This document shows, in pieces, positions 27,485-37,099 of a DNA stretch of 64,000 nucleotides. Below the pieces are notes generated by a model. That model was not told the DNA's origin and made no database searches. It was given only the letters and a program-made list of their open reading frames with translations. The position numbers and the translations under genes were made by a program. Each line of letters begins with the position of its first letter. Position 1 is the stretch's first letter. Source of the stretch: Pseudomonas monteilii NBRC 103158 = DSM 14164 (lineage in GTDB: Bacteria > Pseudomonadota > Gammaproteobacteria > Pseudomonadales > Pseudomonadaceae); assembly GCF_000730605.1 (NCBI RefSeq), contig NZ_BBIS01000012.1:186001-250000 (forward strand), read 5' to 3'.

Positions 27485-29629
27485 ATGCCTTTGCGACAAC
27501 TTTCCATCCAGTGGAAAATCACCCTGCTCGCCGGTCTCTGCCTGGCCGGCATCGTCACCTTGCTCGTTGGCCTGTCGCTGTACCGCATGGACCACAGCTC
27601 GGACCTGGTCAAAGCCAGCAGCATGCAGATGCTGACCGAGGCGGCGCAATCGCGCATCGAGTCGCAGGGTGAGGTGCAAGCCCTGAATATCCGCCGCCAG
27701 TTCATGGACGCCTATCAGTACGGTGCAGGCTTCGCCCGCCAGGTGCTGTTCCTGCGTGAGCAGGCGGAAAAACGCTATCTAGATGCCTTCGACCTGCGCG
27801 AGGACATGACCCGCCAAGTGCGCGCCGCACTGCAGGCCAACCCCGACCTGCTTGGCCTCTCGCTGGTGTTCGAACCCAACGCACTGGACAACAAGGACAG
27901 CCTGTTTGCCGGCAAGGCGGAGCTGGGCAGCAACGAAACCGGGCGTTTTGCCCTGTACTGGTCGCAACCGCGCGCCGGCCAGCTGACCGCCATGGCGCTG
28001 CCCGAGCATGACATGGCCAACACCGAGATCGGCCCCAGCGGCCAGCCGGCCAACACCTGGTGGGTGTGCCCGCGCACCACCGGCAAGGTGTGCGTGGTGG
28101 AGCCGTACTTTTACGACATCGATGGCCAGCAGGTGCTGATGACCAGCATCGTCTTCCCGCTGGCGGTCAACGGCAAGATCATTGCCACCCTGTCCATCGA
28201 CATCAACCTCAACAGCCTGCAGGCCCTGAGCCAGGACGCCAGCCGCAGCCTGTACGAAGGCCGCACCACGGTCGGCATCCTCAGCCCGGTCGGCCTGCTG
28301 GCCGGCTACAGCGCCGATGCCAGCAAGCTGGCCCAGCGCTTCGATCAGGTGGACCCTACCAACGGCGCCGAACTGGTGCGCAAGCTGGCCGATGGCAAGA
28401 TGACCATCCTGCACGACCAACAGCGCCTGAAAGTGCTGGCCGCGTTCCGGCCGATCCCCGACGCCCAACCTTGGGGCGTGCTGCTGGATGTGCCGGAAAA
28501 CGCTCTGACAGGGCCTGCCGAAAAGCTGAAGCAGGAACTGGACACGCTGAACACCAGCGGCACCCTGCTTGAACTGGGCCTGGGCCTGGCTGCAGCCATT
28601 GCCGGCCTGCTGATGGTGTGGCTGATGGCCCGTGGCGTTACCCGGCCCATCCTTGGCGTGGCCGCCATGCTCAAGGACATTGCCAGTGGTGAGGGCGACC
28701 TGACCCGCCGCCTGGCCTACCAGAAACAGGACGAACTGGGCGAACTGGCCGGCTGGTTCAACCGCTTCCTCGACAAGCTGCAGCCGACCATCGCCGAGGT
28801 CAAACGCTCGGTGCAGGCCGCCCGAGGTACCGCCGACCAGTCCTCGGCCATTGCCAGTGAAACCAGCGCCGGCATGGAACAGCAGTACCGCCAGGTCGAC
28901 CAGGTGGTCACCGCCTCGCACGAAATGAGCGCCACCGCCCAGGACGTGGCCCGCAGCGCGGCCCAGGCCGCGCAGGCTGCCCGTGATGCCGATCAGGCCA
29001 CCCGTGAAGGCCTGGCGGTGATCGACCACACCACCACCAGCATCGATGCCCTGGCCGCCAACATGAGCGACGCCATGGCCGAGGTCCAGGGCCTGGCGCA
29101 AAACAGCGAGAAGATCGGCTCGGTGCTGGAGGTGATCCGCTCGATTGCCGAGCAGACCAACCTGCTGGCCCTCAACGCGGCCATCGAGGCTGCCCGCGCC
29201 GGTGAAGCCGGCCGTGGCTTTGCCGTGGTGGCCGATGAAGTGCGCAACCTGGCCCGGCGTACCCAGGAGTCGGTGGAAGAAACCCGCCAGGTGATAGAAG
29301 CCTTGCAGGCAGGCACCCGCGAGGTGGTCGACGCCATGGACAACAGCCATCGCCAGGCCCAGGGCGGCGTCGAGCAGGTTGGCCAGGCCGTGACGGCGTT
29401 GCAGCGTATCGGCCAGGCGGTGACCGTGATTACCGACATGAACCTGCAGATCGCCTCCGCCGCCGAAGAGCAAAGCGCGGTGGCTGAAGAAATCAACAGC
29501 AACGTGGCGACGATCCGCGACGTCACGGAGTCGCTGTCGGGCCAGGCCAACGAGTCGGCGCGGGTCAGCCAGTCGCTGAACAGCCTGGCCAACCAGCAGC
29601 AGGCGCTGATGGACCAGTTCCGCGTCTGA
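27485..29629 (+). CDS. methyl-accepting chemotaxis protein with dCache-size sensor domain
   Basis: A 714-residue chemoreceptor. Membrane helix 1 spans about residues 11-33 and helix 2 about 362-385. The roughly 325-residue periplasmic part between them is the size of a double-Cache sensor domain, the type that often binds amino acids, polyamines or organic acids. A HAMP domain (about 386-440) and a signalling coiled coil follow. The invariant hairpin tip is [20 protein letters not shown] followed by [17 protein letters not shown] (about 555-592). No CheR-docking pentapeptide is evident; the end reads ALMDQFRV. The ligand is unknown. Confidence 0.9.
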   Translation: MPLRQLSIQWKITLLAGLCLAGIVTLLVGLSLYRMDHSSDLVKASSMQMLTEAAQSRIESQGEVQALNIRRQFMDAYQYGAGFARQVLFLREQAEKRYLDAFDLREDMTRQVRAALQANPDLLGLSLVFEPNALDNKDSLFAGKAELGSNETGRFALYWSQPRAGQLTAMALPEHDMANTEIGPSGQPANTWWVCPRTTGKVCVVEPYFYDIDGQQVLMTSIVFPLAVNGKIIATLSIDINLNSLQALSQDASRSLYEGRTTVGILSPVGLLAGYSADASKLAQRFDQVDPTNGAELVRKLADGKMTILHDQQRLKVLAAFRPIPDAQPWGVLLDVPENALTGPAEKLKQELDTLNTSGTLLELGLGLAAAIAGLLMVWLMARGVTRPILGVAAMLKDIASGEGDLTRRLAYQKQDELGELAGWFNRFLDKLQPTIAEVKRSVQAARGTADQSSAIASETSAGMEQQYRQVDQVVTASHEMSATAQDVARSAAQAAQAARDADQATREGLAVIDHTTTSIDALAANMSDAMAEVQGLAQNSEKIGSVLEVIRSIAEQTNLLALNAAIEAARAGEAGRGFAVVADEVRNLARRTQESVEETRQVIEALQAGTREVVDAMDNSHRQAQGGVEQVGQAVTALQRIGQAVTVITDMNLQIASAAEEQSAVAEEINSNVATIRDVTESLSGQANESARVSQSLNSLANQQQALMDQFRV

Positions 29630-29637
29630 GGCAGGCT

Positions 29638-29656
29638 GGGCCGCCTCGTGCGGCCC
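29638..29656 (+). terminator. terminator-like hairpin after the chemoreceptor
   Basis: GGGCCGC and GCGGCCC pair over 7 bases with a CTCGT loop, 9 bases after the stop. A clear U-run is missing. Confidence 0.55.
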
Positions 29657-29724
29657 TGAATACCGCTCAAACCTCGTCGTCTACACTTGCCTGCACCCAA
29701 GGCGCGGCAAACGACGAGGTCTGG

Positions 29725-30741
29725 ATGAAGAAGCTTTCAACACTGCTGGCGGGCCTGCTGCTGGCCGTAGGCCTGGCAAGCACTGACAGTGCCGCTTCGG
29801 CAGAACAACGCCCACCCATCCATTTTGGTGCCATCGGCTGGGAAAGCGGCGCCCTCACTACCGAAATCCTGCGGCTGATCGTGGAGCGCGGTTATGGCTA
29901 CCCTACAGACACCCTGCCCGGCAGCACGGTCAGCATGGAGGTGGCCCTGGCCCGCAACGACCTGCAAGTGATCGCCGAAGAGTGGGCCGGACGCAGCCCG
30001 GCCTGGGTCAAAGCCGAGCAGGCAGGCCAGGTATTCGCACTGGGTGATACGGTGAAGAACGCCGAAGAAGGCTGGTGGGTGCCTGCGTATGTGATCGAGG
30101 GCGACGCCGCTCGCAAACTGAAGCCCATGGCGCCCGAATTGCGCCATGTCGACGACCTCAAGCGTTACCCGCAGGTATTTCGTGACCCCGAGTCGCCCGA
30201 CAAAGGTCGCTTCCTGAACAGCCCCACTGGCTGGACATCGGAAACGGTCAACAGCCAGAAGCTCAAGGCATACGGCCTGGACAACCTGTACACCAACTTC
30301 CGCAGTGGCTCCGGTGCTGCGATGGATGCCGAAATCGGCTCAGCCTTCCGCCGTGGCCAGCCGGTGTTGTTCTACTACTGGAACCCGACCCCATTGATGG
30401 GGCGCTACAAGCTCATACGGCTTGAAGAACCACCGTTCGATGCCCAGGCCTGGGCCACCCTCACCGATGCCAGCAACCCCAACCCGCAGGGCAGCCGTTC
30501 GCTGCCGGCAAAGTTGTCGATTGGTGTGTCCAAAGCCTTCCGTGAAGGCTACCCGGACCTGGTGACGGTGTTCGAACAGGTCGACTTGCCGATCGACCGG
30601 CTCAACAAGGCGCTGGCCGACATGAGCGAAAAACGCACGCCGCCGCGCGATGCCGCCCTCGCCTTCCTGCGTGACAACCGTGCCGTCTGGAAGGCCTGGC
30701 TACCCAGTGAAGTCGCCGCCAGGGTCGAGGGCAGCCTGTGA
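29725..30741 (+). CDS. glycine betaine/choline-type ABC substrate-binding protein
   Basis: A 338-residue secreted binding protein. A signal peptide ([20 protein letters not shown], cleavage near residue 26) is followed by an OpuAC-like domain. Recognizable parts are HFGAIGWESGALTTEILRLI, GSTVSMEVALARNDLQVIAEEW and EEGWWVPAYVIEG, with several Trp/Tyr residues that could form the aromatic cage for a quaternary ammonium group. It overlaps the permease gene at its stop (GTGA). No ATPase gene is adjacent. Confidence 0.88.
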   Translation: MKKLSTLLAGLLLAVGLASTDSAASAEQRPPIHFGAIGWESGALTTEILRLIVERGYGYPTDTLPGSTVSMEVALARNDLQVIAEEWAGRSPAWVKAEQAGQVFALGDTVKNAEEGWWVPAYVIEGDAARKLKPMAPELRHVDDLKRYPQVFRDPESPDKGRFLNSPTGWTSETVNSQKLKAYGLDNLYTNFRSGSGAAMDAEIGSAFRRGQPVLFYYWNPTPLMGRYKLIRLEEPPFDAQAWATLTDASNPNPQGSRSLPAKLSIGVSKAFREGYPDLVTVFEQVDLPIDRLNKALADMSEKRTPPRDAALAFLRDNRAVWKAWLPSEVAARVEGSL

Positions 30742-31586
30742 GCAACGGCTTCCCGCAAGCCTTGCAGTTTTCCTTTGCCGACAGCGTCAACCGGTTGGTC
30801 GATTGGCTGGTACTGAACTACGGCGATCATTTGCGTAGCGTTTCCGACCAGTTGCTGCAACTGCTGGTAGCCCTGGAAAACCTGCTGCGCCTGTTGCCGT
30901 GGTGGCTGTTGTTGCTGCTGGTAGGCGTGCTGGCCTGGCACGCCAGCCGAAGCCTGCTGCGCAGTGCGGTACTGGTGTCGCTGCTGGCCCTGATCGGCAT
31001 GCTCGGGCTGTGGGACAAACTGCTGCAAACCTTGGCCTTGGTGCTGGTGAGTACCGGCCTGTGCGTGCTGGTGGGCGTGCCGCTGGGCATTCTGCTGGCT
31101 GCCCGGCCACTGGCGAAGCGGCTGTTGTTGCCAGTGCTGGATGTGATGCAGACGCTGCCTGCTTTCGTTTACCTGATCCCGGTGCTGATGCTGTTCGGCC
31201 TGGGCAAGGTGCCCGCCGTGTTTGCCACACTGATCTACGCCCTGCCGCCGTTGGTGCGATTGACCGAACTGGGCCTGAGCCAGATCGACCCCTCGCTGCT
31301 ACAGGCCGCGCACGGTCTGGGGGCCAGCCGCTGGCAACGCTTGCGGCGCATTGCCCTTCCGCTGGCGCTGCCGAGCATCATGGCCGGGCTGAACCAGTCG
31401 GTAATGATGGCCCTGTCAATGGTGGTGATGGCTTCGATGATCGGCGCCCGCGGGTTGGGTGAGGATGTACTGATGGGGATCCAGACGCTGAATGTGGGGC
31501 AAGGTGTGGAGGCCGGGCTGGCAATTGTCGCGTTGGCCATGGTGATTGACCGGATCAGCCAGGCGTACGGGCGCAACGGGCACTGA
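30738..31586 (+). CDS. ABC permease, glycine betaine/proline family
   Basis: A 282-residue inner-membrane permease with about six helices. The ABC permease EAA loop is seen in LLQAAHGLGASRWQRLRRIA, followed by LPLALPSIMAGLNQSVMMAL. GVPLGILLAARPLAKRLLLP and LDVMQTLPAFVYLIPVLMLF are typical of ProW-like proteins. The GTG start at 30738 overlaps the previous stop, so translation is coupled. The operon holds only binding protein and permease; the ATP-binding subunit must be supplied from elsewhere. Confidence 0.88.
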   Translation: MSNGFPQALQFSFADSVNRLVDWLVLNYGDHLRSVSDQLLQLLVALENLLRLLPWWLLLLLVGVLAWHASRSLLRSAVLVSLLALIGMLGLWDKLLQTLALVLVSTGLCVLVGVPLGILLAARPLAKRLLLPVLDVMQTLPAFVYLIPVLMLFGLGKVPAVFATLIYALPPLVRLTELGLSQIDPSLLQAAHGLGASRWQRLRRIALPLALPSIMAGLNQSVMMALSMVVMASMIGARGLGEDVLMGIQTLNVGQGVEAGLAIVALAMVIDRISQAYGRNGH

Positions 31587-31656
31587 ACAGTGTTGCCGGC
31601 GATAGGGCCGGGCCTGACAATGCAGCTCTGTCAGCTTGAAACCGGACCTCATCCGC

Positions 31657-32520
31657 ATGTCCCTCAAAGCCCTGCGCACCCTGGTAACCATCGCCCGCCA
31701 TGGCACCTTTGCCCGCGCCGCCGACCTGCTCAGCCTCACACCTTCGGCAGTGAGCCTGCACATCAAAACCCTTGAAGACGAATTGCAGGTGACCTTGTTC
31801 GACCGCAGCCGTCGGCAGGTGGTACTGACCGAGGCCGGCCAGTTGGCCGTGGCGCGTGCCGAAACCATCCTGGGCGCCTATGACGAACTGGCCGACGCCC
31901 TGGCCAGTGGCCCTGGCCTGCGTGGCCGCCTGCGCCTGGGGGCCATCCACACGGTGCTGGCGCGGCGTCTGCCCAAGGCGCTGGTCTGGATCAAGACCCA
32001 CCATCCGCAATTGCATATCAGCGTGGCGTCGGGGATGTCGGCGGAACTGGCGCGGCGCGTGGAGGACGGCGAACTCGATGCAGCGATCACCACCGAGCCG
32101 GTCAGCCCCTACCCGCAAAGCCTGGACTTCACACCGTTGTTCGAGGACCGCTTCTGGGCCATCGCCAGCCCGGAACTGGCCGGGCACGGTGTAGCCGAGT
32201 TGCTGGCCAGCCAACCGTTCCTGCGCTTCGACAAACGCGCCTGGGCCGGGCGGCAGATCGAGCAGGAACTGCGCCGCCAGCATCTGCAGGTGAGCGAGCA
32301 AATGGAGCTGGACAGCCAGGAGGCCCTGGCGCGCATGGCCGTGATGGGCCTGGGCGTGGCGATCATCCCCATGGCGGATGACGACCTGCAACGCCTGCCA
32401 CCCGCCACCTGCCTGCCGTTTGGCGAACCGCAACTGACCCGGCGGGTGGTGTTGCTGGAGCATGAGAAAAGCCAGCGGCGGCATTTAAGTGCGGTGTTGA
32501 AGACGGCCTTGGAAGCGTGA
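31657..32520 (+). CDS. LysR-family regulator
   Basis: A 287-residue LysR protein. The HTH is LKALRTLVTIARHGTFARAA then DLLSLTPSAVSLHIKTLEDE, and the effector domain follows (RLRLGAIHTVLARRLPKALV). An in-frame TTG at 31636 is possible, but the ATG at 31657 gives the normal N-terminus. It lies 70 bases after the ABC permease in the same direction and 124 bases before an AEC carrier. It may control either, or be independent. Confidence 0.85.
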   Translation: MSLKALRTLVTIARHGTFARAADLLSLTPSAVSLHIKTLEDELQVTLFDRSRRQVVLTEAGQLAVARAETILGAYDELADALASGPGLRGRLRLGAIHTVLARRLPKALVWIKTHHPQLHISVASGMSAELARRVEDGELDAAITTEPVSPYPQSLDFTPLFEDRFWAIASPELAGHGVAELLASQPFLRFDKRAWAGRQIEQELRRQHLQVSEQMELDSQEALARMAVMGLGVAIIPMADDDLQRLPPATCLPFGEPQLTRRVVLLEHEKSQRRHLSAVLKTALEA

Positions 32521-32644
32521 GCGCCAACGGGCGCCGTCGCCTCAACAATGCATTTTTTCTCAACAGTCAGTGCAGAAAACAACGTTTTTACAAACCCTTT
32601 CTCACCCGTAGTCTGTGCGCGTACCCGACCACGGAACGTCGAAC

Positions 32645-33562
32645 ATGCTCCCGTTGCTGCTGACCACCCTGCTACCGATCATCCTGCTGATTGCCCTGGG
32701 CACCTTCCTGCGCCTTCGCGGCTTTTTGGTCGAAAGCTTCTGGCCGGGTGCCGAACGCCTGAGCTACTACGTATTGCTTCCCTCGTTGTTCCTGCACGGC
32801 CTGGCCACGGCCAACCTCGACGGCGTGCCAGTGCTGGGGATGGTCGGTGTGCTGATGCTGTCGACCCTGACCGGGGCGCTGCTACTGGTGCTGTACCAAG
32901 GCGCTGTGAGCCACGATGGCGCCGATTTCACGTCGGTCTTCCAGGGCGGTATCCGCTTCAACAACTACATTGGCGCCACACTGGCCGCCGGCATCTACGG
33001 CAGCGCCGGCATCGCCCTGGCCGCAGTGGCCAATGCCGCCATCGTGCCCTTGGTCAACCTGCTGTGCGTGCTGGTGTTCGCCCGCTTCAGCGCCCGCCAC
33101 AGTTCACCGGCCACGGTGCTGAGGGCGATTTTCGCCAACCCTTTGATCGTCGGTTGCGCGGGCGGCTTACTGCTGCGGGTGACGGGGCTGGGCCTGCCGC
33201 CCGGCATCGAACCCACGATCAAGGCGCTGGGCCAGGCCGCCCTGCCGATGGGTCTGCTGTGCGTTGGCGCGGCACTGGGTGGCGCCAGCCTGGGCCAGCA
33301 GGTGCGACCGTTGATGGCGGCCTCGGCGTTCAAGTTTCTGATCATGCCGCTGACCACCTGGGGCTTGTGTCGCCTGGTTGGCCTGAGTGGCCAAGCAGCG
33401 GTCGTGGCGGTGCTGTTCCAGGCCCTGCCTACCGCCTCTTCGTCCTACGTGATGGCACGGCAAATGGGTGGCAACGCCCCGCTGATGGCCACCATCATTG
33501 CCCTGCAGACCGTGGCCGCCGCAGCCACCCTGCCTTTGGTACTAATGCTTACGCTTGGCTAG
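32645..33562 (+). CDS. AEC-family transporter
   Basis: A 305-residue membrane protein with about ten helices, the length and layout of the auxin efflux carrier family. Typical stretches are TTLLPIILLIALGTFLRLRG, FQGGIRFNNYIGATLAAGIY (with the family's asparagine pair) and RAIFANPLIVGCAGGLLLRV. Bacterial members export or exchange small organic acids. The ATG at 32645 is preferred over a GTG ten codons upstream. The substrate is unknown. Confidence 0.85.
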   Translation: MLPLLLTTLLPIILLIALGTFLRLRGFLVESFWPGAERLSYYVLLPSLFLHGLATANLDGVPVLGMVGVLMLSTLTGALLLVLYQGAVSHDGADFTSVFQGGIRFNNYIGATLAAGIYGSAGIALAAVANAAIVPLVNLLCVLVFARFSARHSSPATVLRAIFANPLIVGCAGGLLLRVTGLGLPPGIEPTIKALGQAALPMGLLCVGAALGGASLGQQVRPLMAASAFKFLIMPLTTWGLCRLVGLSGQAAVVAVLFQALPTASSSYVMARQMGGNAPLMATIIALQTVAAAATLPLVLMLTLG

Positions 33563-33594
33563 ACTGGTATCAGCCCTCTTTCGGAAGCTTGCCC

Positions 33595-34206
33595 ATGCGC
33601 CTTGCCTGGATCCTGATCGGCTTGACCTCGGCCCTGCTCGCAGGCCCCTTGCAAGCAGCCGACACTGCCAAGGCCGCAGTGGCTGAAGACAAAGCCGAAG
33701 TGCTTGAAGAAAAGGTGGTGGAAGACGCCCCTCCTCCCAAGAAAGCAGAAAAACTGACCCCAGGTGAAGCCCAGGCGGTCGATCCCGCCGGCCAGGCACC
33801 GCTGGACGACAGCATCACCTGCCTGGCCCGCACCATCTACTGGGAAGCCAAGGGCGCCGACGCCGAAGACATGTCGGCTGTGGCCAGTGTGGTGCTCAAC
33901 CGCCTGGGCCACGATGGCTTCCCCGATACCATCTGCGGCGTGGTCAAACAGGGCGTGGAAACCAAGGCGTGCCAGTTTTCCTGGTGGTGCGACGGGCGCC
34001 CGGACCAGGTCGAGGAAGCGCAACGCTACGATGTGGCCAAGGAAATCGCGCGCAAGGCGCTCAACCAACAGTTGAAAGACCCCACCGGCGGCGCCCTGTA
34101 CTTCCACGACCGCACCGTGCACCCTGACTGGGCCAAAACCTACCGCAAGACGGCGCAGACCACGCATTTCCTGTTCTATAAGCCGAATCAGGCGTTGGCC
34201 CGTTGA
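33595..34206 (+). CDS. secreted SleB-type cell-wall hydrolase
   Basis: A 203-residue protein with a signal peptide (MRLAWILIGLTSALLAGPLQ, cleavage after Ala21). A charged Ala/Lys/Glu-rich linker (about 25-65) precedes a Hydrolase_2/SleB domain. That domain begins SITCLARTIYWEAKGADAED, with the catalytic glutamate in YWEAKG. It contains ASVVLNRLGHDGFPDTICGV and CQFSWWCDGRPD, and ends GGALYFHDRTVHPDW. It probably cleaves peptidoglycan in the periplasm. The ATG at 33595 follows the AEC stop by 32 bases; the open frame extending upstream of it is antisense-free but lies inside the AEC gene in another frame. Confidence 0.88.
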   Translation: MRLAWILIGLTSALLAGPLQAADTAKAAVAEDKAEVLEEKVVEDAPPPKKAEKLTPGEAQAVDPAGQAPLDDSITCLARTIYWEAKGADAEDMSAVASVVLNRLGHDGFPDTICGVVKQGVETKACQFSWWCDGRPDQVEEAQRYDVAKEIARKALNQQLKDPTGGALYFHDRTVHPDWAKTYRKTAQTTHFLFYKPNQALAR

Positions 34207-34502
34207 TGCGGTACCGACCAATCAGAAACCGATGCTACCTGAAAACTTGACCAGCCGTGGGTCACCCTGCGCTACCTGGAAGGTTGGGAACAGTTGGCGT
34301 TTGAGTATTGTTTCTGGCCGATGTTACGAATGATTACCAAGTAATCGCACTTTTGTGCCGACCAGTGGTCTACTCCCTCTTTTGCCGCCCGCAACGATTG
34401 CCGGCGGTTTCATTGCTTTGCACCCGCCAGGGGCCAAAAGCCCCGGGCTTGTGTAGGATGAGCAGCGCATACCACGACGCTGCCAGTCATAGGGAGATCC
34501 AC

Positions 34503-35354
34503 ATGCGCGTCCTGTCATCCGTTGCCGCCTTGTCACTGGGCCTGGTCGTCTCGACCGGGGCACTGGCTGTCACCGGCGAAGAGGCGCAACTGATCGATTC
34601 GATCAATGTCTACCGCAGCCAGGCCCAGCCCTGCGGTGGCGAGGCGTCGCTGGAGCTGCCGCCGCTCAACAGCGACACCCGCCTGGCGCTGTCGCCAGAA
34701 GGCACCCGTGACCTGCAGCAGGCCATGACTCGCGCCGCCTACCCCATGGTCAACGTTCAGGCCATCAGCCTGTCGGGGCCACGCGATGCGCGCGCTGCCA
34801 TGCACGCCATCGAAGAAAGCTTTTGCCAGGTGGTGCTCGACCCGCAGTTCGTCGATATCGGCGTCAGCCAGGAAGGCCGCGACTGGCGCATCGTGCTGGC
34901 CCGCCCACTGCTCAGCGGCCGCCTGGGTGACTGGCAGGTCGAAGGGCAGAAGGTGCTGCAGGAAATCAACGCCGCGCGCAAAGTGCCGCGCCAATGCGGT
35001 GGCCAACCCTTCGCCGCCGCCCCCGCCCTGAGCTGGAGCACCGCACTGGCCGGCGTAGCCGCCAACCACACGCGTGCCATGGCCAACCAGAACTTCTTCG
35101 ACCACATCGACAAGGAAGGCCGTACCCCGGGTGACCGGGCGGAACTGGCGGGTTACCTGTACCAGCAGATTGGAGAGAACATTGCGGCCGGGCGTGATAC
35201 CGCGCAAAAGGTAGTCGAAGGCTGGCTGGAGAGCCCTGGTCATTGCGCCACGCTGATGAACCCGGACTTCCGTGAAATGGGTGCGGCTTATGCGGTGGAC
35301 CCAAAGAGTGACGCAGGGATCTACTGGACGGGGTTGTTCGGGACGCCGCAGTAA
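34503..35354 (+). CDS. secreted CAP/SCP (PR-1-like) protein with duplicated domain
   Basis: A 283-residue exported protein (signal peptide MRVLSSVAALSLGLVVSTGA, cleavage near residue 21). The C-terminal half is a CAP domain: VLQEINAARKVPRQCGGQPF, ALAGVAANHTRAMANQNFFD, then HIDKEGRTPGDRAELAGY and QIGENIAAG, ending with CATLMNPDFREMGAAYA. The N-terminal half repeats the pattern weakly (LIDSINVYRSQAQPCGGEAS and FVDIGVSQEGRDWRIVLARP) without the central histidines. AGGGAGAT precedes the ATG at 34503. The role of bacterial CAP proteins is mostly unknown. Confidence 0.85.
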   Translation: MRVLSSVAALSLGLVVSTGALAVTGEEAQLIDSINVYRSQAQPCGGEASLELPPLNSDTRLALSPEGTRDLQQAMTRAAYPMVNVQAISLSGPRDARAAMHAIEESFCQVVLDPQFVDIGVSQEGRDWRIVLARPLLSGRLGDWQVEGQKVLQEINAARKVPRQCGGQPFAAAPALSWSTALAGVAANHTRAMANQNFFDHIDKEGRTPGDRAELAGYLYQQIGENIAAGRDTAQKVVEGWLESPGHCATLMNPDFREMGAAYAVDPKSDAGIYWTGLFGTPQ

Positions 35355-35398
35355 CTTTGCAACGACTTGCCCGCTCCCACTGAAATCTGCGCCAGGCT

Positions 35399-36373
35399 TC
35401 AGCCCTGGAGGTTACCTGCGCGTAACTCAAGGGCAGTACACCCAAACCGCCGTCGTACGCATTTCCCCAGGTAACTGGCATCGCCCAGCCCTACTTCATC
35501 GGCAATCTGCGCCAGGCTGTGGCTGGAATTGAGCAAGCGCCAGCGCGCCTGCTGCAAGCGCATCTCCAGCCACCAGGCCTTGGCGCTCATGCCATGGCTG
35601 GCCTGAAATTGCCGGTCGAGCTGGCGCCGGCTGATGCCCAGTTCAGCCGCCAATTGCTCCAATGCCAGCGGCGTAGCCAGGTGATGGCGCATCAACGCCT
35701 GTGCCCGCTGCACCTGCCGCCCCTGCCCGGCGGCCAGCTCAAGCGAGCGTAGCGCATGGCGGCTGTCGCGGGTTTCGTCCACCAGCATGTCGGCCAGCCC
35801 TTTGAGCGCCCGGGTTCGCCCGCAGGCCTGTGACAACAATGCCACCGCCAGGTCGATAGCCGCCGTACCACCTGCGCAGGTGATACGGCTGCCGTCGATG
35901 CAATACAGCTGCTCACGCAGCACCTGCAACTGCGGGAATGCTGCACGAAACTCGGCTTCGTGGCGCCAGTGCACCACCACCTTGTGCCCTTGCAACAGCC
36001 CGCAGGCAGCCAGCAGGAAGGCGCCGTTGTCGACCCCTACCAGCTTGACCCCGGCTTTGCCGGCCCGCTTGAGCAAGGCCTGGTAGCGCGGCGCCAACGC
36101 GGCAGTGGCCATGGCATTGCGCCCGCCGAACACGACCAGATAGTCGAAACGGGTCAGATCGACCTGGCCGGCATCGGCCTCGACCTGCACCACCGCGCCA
36201 CTGCTCGATGGCACCGGGTCGAGGCTGAGCCCTGCCACGGTCCAGCTGCAGTAGCGCTGCTGACTGTAGTCTTCGTCATCGGCGCTGAAGCGCAACTTGT
36301 CGAGAAAGGCGCCGAACGGCAACAGGGCAAAATCCGGTAACGGCAGGATCAGCAAACGGATATCAGGCAGCAT
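35399..36373 (-). CDS. GlxA-type AraC regulator with DJ-1/PfpI-like domain
   Basis: A 324-residue regulator. The N-terminal domain has a DJ-1/PfpI-like amidotransferase fold (FDYLVVFGGRNAMATAALAP, GVDNGAFLLAACGLLQGHKV). The usual nucleophile cysteine is not at the elbow (VDNGAFLLA), so it should bind rather than hydrolyse. The C-terminal AraC HTH is LALEQLAAELGISRRQLDRQ and SLAQIADEVGLGDASYLGKC. Relatives in pseudomonads sense arginine, carnitine or glycine betaine. A betaine-type ABC set lies 4 kb away, which is suggestive but not evidence. Confidence 0.86.
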   Translation of the reverse strand: MLPDIRLLILPLPDFALLPFGAFLDKLRFSADDEDYSQQRYCSWTVAGLSLDPVPSSSGAVVQVEADAGQVDLTRFDYLVVFGGRNAMATAALAPRYQALLKRAGKAGVKLVGVDNGAFLLAACGLLQGHKVVVHWRHEAEFRAAFPQLQVLREQLYCIDGSRITCAGGTAAIDLAVALLSQACGRTRALKGLADMLVDETRDSRHALRSLELAAGQGRQVQRAQALMRHHLATPLALEQLAAELGISRRQLDRQFQASHGMSAKAWWLEMRLQQARWRLLNSSHSLAQIADEVGLGDASYLGKCVRRRFGCTALELRAGNLQG

Positions 36374-36478
36374 GGTGTTGCGTCCAGAAACGACTGTTCA
36401 ATGTCCAGATACTACCCTTCATGGGTGCAGTTCGCGCCATAAACTGGCCCCCTCCACACCAACAAGGCACTTGCGCAA

Positions 36479-37090
36479 ATGGCACTCGACACCTGGCTGA
36501 TCTACCTGCTGGCCAGCATTGGCCTGTCACTGACCCCAGGCCCCAACAGCTTGCTGGCCCTGACCCATGGTGCCCTGTACGGCGCCCGGCGAACGTTGTT
36601 CACGATCGTTGGCGGGGTGTTCGGCTTCAGCGCCCTCATCGCCCTGGCGATGTTCGGCCTCAGTGCCTTGCTGCAAACCTCGGCCTCGGTGCTGAGCGTG
36701 TTGAAATGGGTGGGGGGTGCTTATCTGGTCTGGTTGGGTATCCAGCTGTGGCGCAGCCCGGGGCTGCACCTGGAACTGAACGAGCGCAGCGCTCGGCTTG
36801 GCAATGCCGGCCTGTTCCGCCAAGGCCTGTTGTCGGCCATGGCCAACCCCAAGGTGCTGCTGTTCTATGGGGCCTTTCTGCCGCAGTTCATCGACCCGCA
36901 ACGCGGCTTGATGCTGCAGTTCGTGGTGATGGCAACGACCTTCGCCAGCGTCGAGTTCCTGGTCGAGTACCTGCTGGCGCGGTTGGCATTTCGTATTCGG
37001 CCTTGGCTGGCCAAGGGGGGGAAGGGTTTCAACCGTTGCTGCGGCAGCCTGTTTGCCCTGATCGGTGTGGCGCTGCCGCTTGGCCGATGA
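36479..37090 (+). CDS. LysE/RhtB-family amino acid exporter
   Basis: A 203-residue inner-membrane protein with about six helices. It starts LIYLLASIGLSLTPGPNSLL, carrying the family's PGPN motif, and has GLLSAMANPKVLLFYGAFLP in the middle. It is divergent from the GlxA-type regulator (105 bases between starts), which may control it. The likely task is export of an amino acid or related amine. Confidence 0.88.
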   Translation: MALDTWLIYLLASIGLSLTPGPNSLLALTHGALYGARRTLFTIVGGVFGFSALIALAMFGLSALLQTSASVLSVLKWVGGAYLVWLGIQLWRSPGLHLELNERSARLGNAGLFRQGLLSAMANPKVLLFYGAFLPQFIDPQRGLMLQFVVMATTFASVEFLVEYLLARLAFRIRPWLAKGGKGFNRCCGSLFALIGVALPLGR

Positions 37091-37099
37091 CGCCCCTTG

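Noticed and set aside
32548..33594. Long open frame joined in frame to the SleB-like gene, upstream of its ATG
   Set aside because: It covers the LysR-AEC gap and the AEC carrier gene in another frame, its translation is Pro/Arg-rich without family likeness, and the real SleB signal peptide starts at 33595.
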